From contig NC_133550.1 in the NCBI RefSeq assembly GCF_048773025.1, forward strand, positions 5,072,176 through 5,136,175: 64,000 nt of DNA, written 5' to 3'. This document shows positions 61,253 to 64,000 of the stretch, piece after piece (the first letter of the stretch is position 1; every line of letters begins with the position of its first letter). Source of the stretch: Camelus bactrianus (taxonomy: Eukaryota > Chordata > Mammalia > Artiodactyla > Camelidae). The notes beneath the pieces are model-generated. The model was not told the origin of the DNA, searched no databases, and worked only from the letters and a program-made list of their open reading frames with translations. Both the position numbers and the translations under genes were made by a program.

Positions 61253-64000
61253 TTTGAAATTAGTGCAGTTTTCACTGTAAAACCGAGTTGGAGCTCGTAC
61301 CTCCCCATATATATGTATAGAGTGGAGTTTGCATCTGAAAAGAAACTTTGTGTTCCCAACAAGCTAGGTGAAGGACGGCTTTCACACACACTTATCTCTC
61401 AGAACTGAGCATGTGGAGAGACGTTCGTTCATCTAGCACAAAGGGAACGGGTTGCAGGAGAAACTTTTACTCTGGTTTCTCAGTCTGTTTCCAAGTGCCG
61501 GTTTGAATTTCCTGCAGTTTTCACTGTAAAACCGAGTTGGAGTCGTACCTCCCCATATATACGTATGGACTGGTGTTTGCAAGTGAAAAGAAATTTTGTG
61601 TTCCCAACAAGCTAGGTGAAGTACGGCTTTCACACACACTTTTCTCTCAGAACTGAGCATGTGGAGAGACGTTCGTACATCTAGCACAAAGGAAACGGGT
61701 TGCAGGATAAAATTTTACTCTGGTTTCTCAGTCTGTTTCCTACTGCCGGTTTGAAGTTACTGCAGTTTTCACCGTAAAACCGATTTGGAGCTCGTACCTC
61801 CCCATATATTTGTATTGAGTGGAGTTTGCAAGTGAAAAGGAACTTTGTGTTCCCAAAAAGCTAGGTGAAGTACGGCTTACACACACACTTATCTCTCAGA
61901 ACTGAGCATGTGGAGAGACGTTCGTTCATCTAGCACAAATGGAACGGGTTGCAGGAGAAACTTTTACTCTGGTTTCTCTGTCTGTTTCCTAGTGCCGGTT
62001 TGATAATAGTGCAATTTTCACTGTAAAACAGAGTTGGAGCTCGTACCTCCCCATATATATGTATGGAGTGGAGTTTGCAACTGAAAATAAACTTTGTGTT
62101 CCCAACAAGCTAGGTGAAGGACGGCTTTCACACACAATTATCTCTCAGATCTGAGCATGTAGAGAGACGTTCTTTCATCTAGCACAAAGGGAACGTGTTG
62201 CAGGAGAAACTTTACTCTGGTTTCTCAGTCTGTTTCCTAGTGCCGGTTTGAAGTTCCTGCAGATTTCACTGTAAAACGGAGTTGGAGCTCGTACCTCCCC
62301 ATATATATGTATGGAGTGGGGTTTGCAAGTGAAAAGAAACTTTGTGTTCCCAACAAGCTAGGTGAAGGACGGCATTCACACACAATTTTCTCTCAGAATT
62401 GAGCATGTGGAGAGATGTTCGTTCATCTAGCCAAAGGGAACGGATTGCAGGAGAAACTTTTACTCTGGTTTCTCAGTCTGTTTCCTACTGCCGGTTTGAA
62501 GTTCCTGCAGTTTTCACTGTAAAACAGAGTTGGAGCTAGTACCTCAGCATACATATGTAAGGATTGGAGTTTGCAAGTGAAAAGAAACTTTGTGTTCCCA
62601 ACAATCTTGTTGAAGGACGGCTTTCACACACACTTATCTCTCAGAACTGAGCATGTTGAGAGACGTTCGTTCATCTAGCACAAAGGGAACGGGTACCAGG
62701 AGAAACTTTTACACTGGTTTCTCAGTCTGTTTCCTAGTGCTGGTTTGATGTTACTGCAGGTACACTGTAAAGCCGAGTTGGAGCTCGTAACTCCCCATAT
62801 ATACGTATGGAGTGGAGTTTGCAAGTGAAAAGGAACTTTGTGTTCCCAACAAGCTAGGTGAAGGACGGCTTTCACACACACTTATCTCTCAGAACTGAGC
62901 ATGTGGAGAGACGTTCTTTCATCTAGCCAAAATGGAACGGTTTGCAGGAGAAACTTTTACTCTGGTTTCTCTGTCTGTTTCCTAGTGCCGGATTGAAATT
63001 AGTGCATTTTTCACTGTAAAACCGAGTTGGAGCTCGTACCTCCCCATATATATGTATGGAGTGGAGTTTGCAACCGAAAAGAAACTTTGTATTCCCAACA
63101 AGCTAGGTGAAAGACGGCTTAGACACACACTTATCTCTCAGAACTGAGCATGTGGAGAGACGTTCGTTCATCTTACACAAAGGGAACGGGTTGCAGGAGA
63201 AACATTTACTCTGGTTTCTCAGTCTGTTTCCAAGGGCCGGTTTGAAGTTCCTGCAGTTTTCACTGTAAAACCGAGTTGGAGCTAGTACCTCCCCATATAT
63301 ATGTATGGAGTGGAGTTTACAAGTGAAAAGAAACTTTGTGTTCCCAACAAGCTAGGTGAAGGACGGCTTTCACACACACTTATCTCTCAGAACTGAGAAT
63401 GTTGAGAGACGTTCATTCATCTAGCACAAAGGGAACGGGTTACAGGATAAAATTTTTACTCTGGTTTCTCATTCTGTTTCCTACTGCCGGTTTAAAGTTC
63501 CTGCAGTTTTCACTGTAAAACCGAGTTGGAGCTCGTACCTCCCCATATATATGTATGGAGTGGAGTTTACAAGTGAAAAGAAACTTTGTGTTCCCAACAA
63601 GCTAGGTGAAGGACGGCTTTCACACACACTTATCTCTCAGAAGTGAGCATGTAGAGAGACCTTCGTTCATCTAGCACAAAGGGAACGGTTTGCAGGAAAA
63701 ACTTTACTCTGTTTTCTCACTCTGTTTCTACTGCCTGTTTTCAGTTCCTGCAGTTTTCACTGTAAAACCGAGTTGGATCTCGTAACTCCACATATATATG
63801 TATGGATTGGAGATTGCAAGTGAAAAAAAACTTTGTGTTCCCAACAAGCTAGGTGAAGGACGTCTTTCACACACAATTTTCGCTCGGAACTGAGCATGTG
63901 GAGAGACGTTCGTTCATCTAGCCAAAGGGAACTGATTGCAGGAGAAACTTTTACTCTGGTTTATCAGTCTGTTTCCTACTGCCGGTTTGAAGTTCCTGCA
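61253..64000 (+). repeat. Right-edge satellite block, few close duplicates
   Basis: Eleven monomers, many near consensus, with no long close duplicate recognised in the window. A monomer near 61.77 kb shares tatatttgtattgagtgg and cggcttacacac with 48.3 and 57.8 kb. A monomer near 62,755 has an altered hairpin region (ctgcaggtacactg). No gene or insertion is seen, and the array continues off the end of the window. Confidence 0.75.

Larger units (their letters stand above)
1..64000 (+). repeat. Tandem satellite array, 249-bp monomer, about 257 copies
   Basis: The same landmarks recur about every 249 bp from the first to the last base: ggttgcagg, ctgcag, gagctc, ccatatatatgtatgg, cacacacac and gcatgtggagagacg. 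From the phase at position 1 to the last in-phase landmark at 63,934 there are 257 periods averaging about 248.8 bp, so small deletions slightly outnumber insertions. Every monomer lies in the same orientation. I saw no inverted monomer, no mobile-element insertion and no stretch of unrelated sequence. Neighbouring monomers differ by point changes and 1-3 bp indels, whereas monomers separated by a whole number of units (5, 6, 8, 14-15, 24) are often much closer to each other. That is the signature of higher-order repeats made by unequal exchange. GC is about 45% on a hand-made consensus. The array extends past both window ends, so its full length is unknown. I do not recognise the family. Confidence 0.98.

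Noticed and set aside
1-64000. Some seventy open frames of 60-96 codons on both strands with mutually similar products
   Set aside because: They all fall in the same two phases of the 249-bp satellite, overlap on opposite strands, end at a stop present in nearly every monomer, and are broken in most copies. The similarity of the products follows from the repeat.
1-64000. CRISPR-like array
   Set aside because: The period is 249 bp and the entire period is conserved. There is no short repeat with variable spacers and no cas gene.
1-64000. CENP-B box as a sign of centromeric identity
   Set aside because: I looked for the TTCG....A..CGGG pattern on both strands. The ttcgttcatctag and aacgggttgcagg parts contain pieces of it but not the required spacing.
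1-64000. Transposable element, retroelement or virus-derived origin or insertion
   Set aside because: No terminal repeats, target-site duplications, poly-A tails or recognisable element proteins were seen, and periodicity is never interrupted.
1-64000. rDNA, 5S spacer, tRNA cluster or telomeric repeat
   Set aside because: No rRNA- or tRNA-like conserved boxes and no short telomere motif runs were seen. The only simple repeat is a CA run of about nine bases per monomer.
1-64000. A novel multi-gene defence or metabolic system
   Set aside because: There is no coding sequence to support one. The only organised structure is the layered satellite.

Overview
The whole 64 kb window is one tandem satellite DNA array. 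I see no protein-coding gene, no RNA gene, no transposon and no unique-sequence island. The repeat unit is 249 bp. Between the first and last in-phase landmarks (about position -1 and 63,934) there are 257 consecutive periods averaging about 248.8 bp, so the window holds roughly 257 complete head-to-tail monomers plus a part-monomer. All monomers point the same way, and the array runs off both window ends. A megabase-style array of this kind indicates a eukaryotic nuclear genome, most likely constitutive heterochromatin (centromeric, pericentromeric, subtelomeric, or a sex or B chromosome). I do not recognise the monomer as a named satellite and cannot assign a species.

The monomer is about 45% GC (hand count on a consensus) and has fixed landmarks in this order: ggttgcagg; a pyrimidine-rich stretch; a PstI site (ctgcag) inside a short hairpin (cagt-tttc-actg); a SacI site (gagctc); an AT-rich near-palindrome (ccatatatatgtatgg); gaaaagaaactttgtg; a short CA run (cacacacac); and gcatgtggagagacgttcg.

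Above the monomer level the array is a patchwork of multi-monomer duplications of different ages. (a) 1-15.6 kb carries an older unit of about 14-15 monomers (3.5-3.7 kb), overlaid by a younger 8-monomer (1,992 bp) tandem duplication at 7,787-11,770. (b) 15.6-24.8 kb carries units of 5 monomers (about 1,244 bp) and 17-20 monomers, with one clear single-monomer loss. (c) 24.4-36 kb carries 8-, 9-, 15- and 18-monomer relationships. (d) 36,279-48,228 is a 24-monomer (5,975 bp) tandem duplication whose two copies look identical throughout. (e) 48-61 kb holds further, partly rearranged copies of the same material, including a 6-monomer tandem pair near 58.4-61.3 kb. (f) 61.3-64 kb shows few close duplicates.

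Short open frames of 60-96 codons occur on both strands. They follow from a monomer length divisible by three and a consensus with only one stop per unit in two frames; nothing suggests that they are genes. The interest of the window lies in the satellite itself and in its layered record of unequal exchange, not in any gene system.
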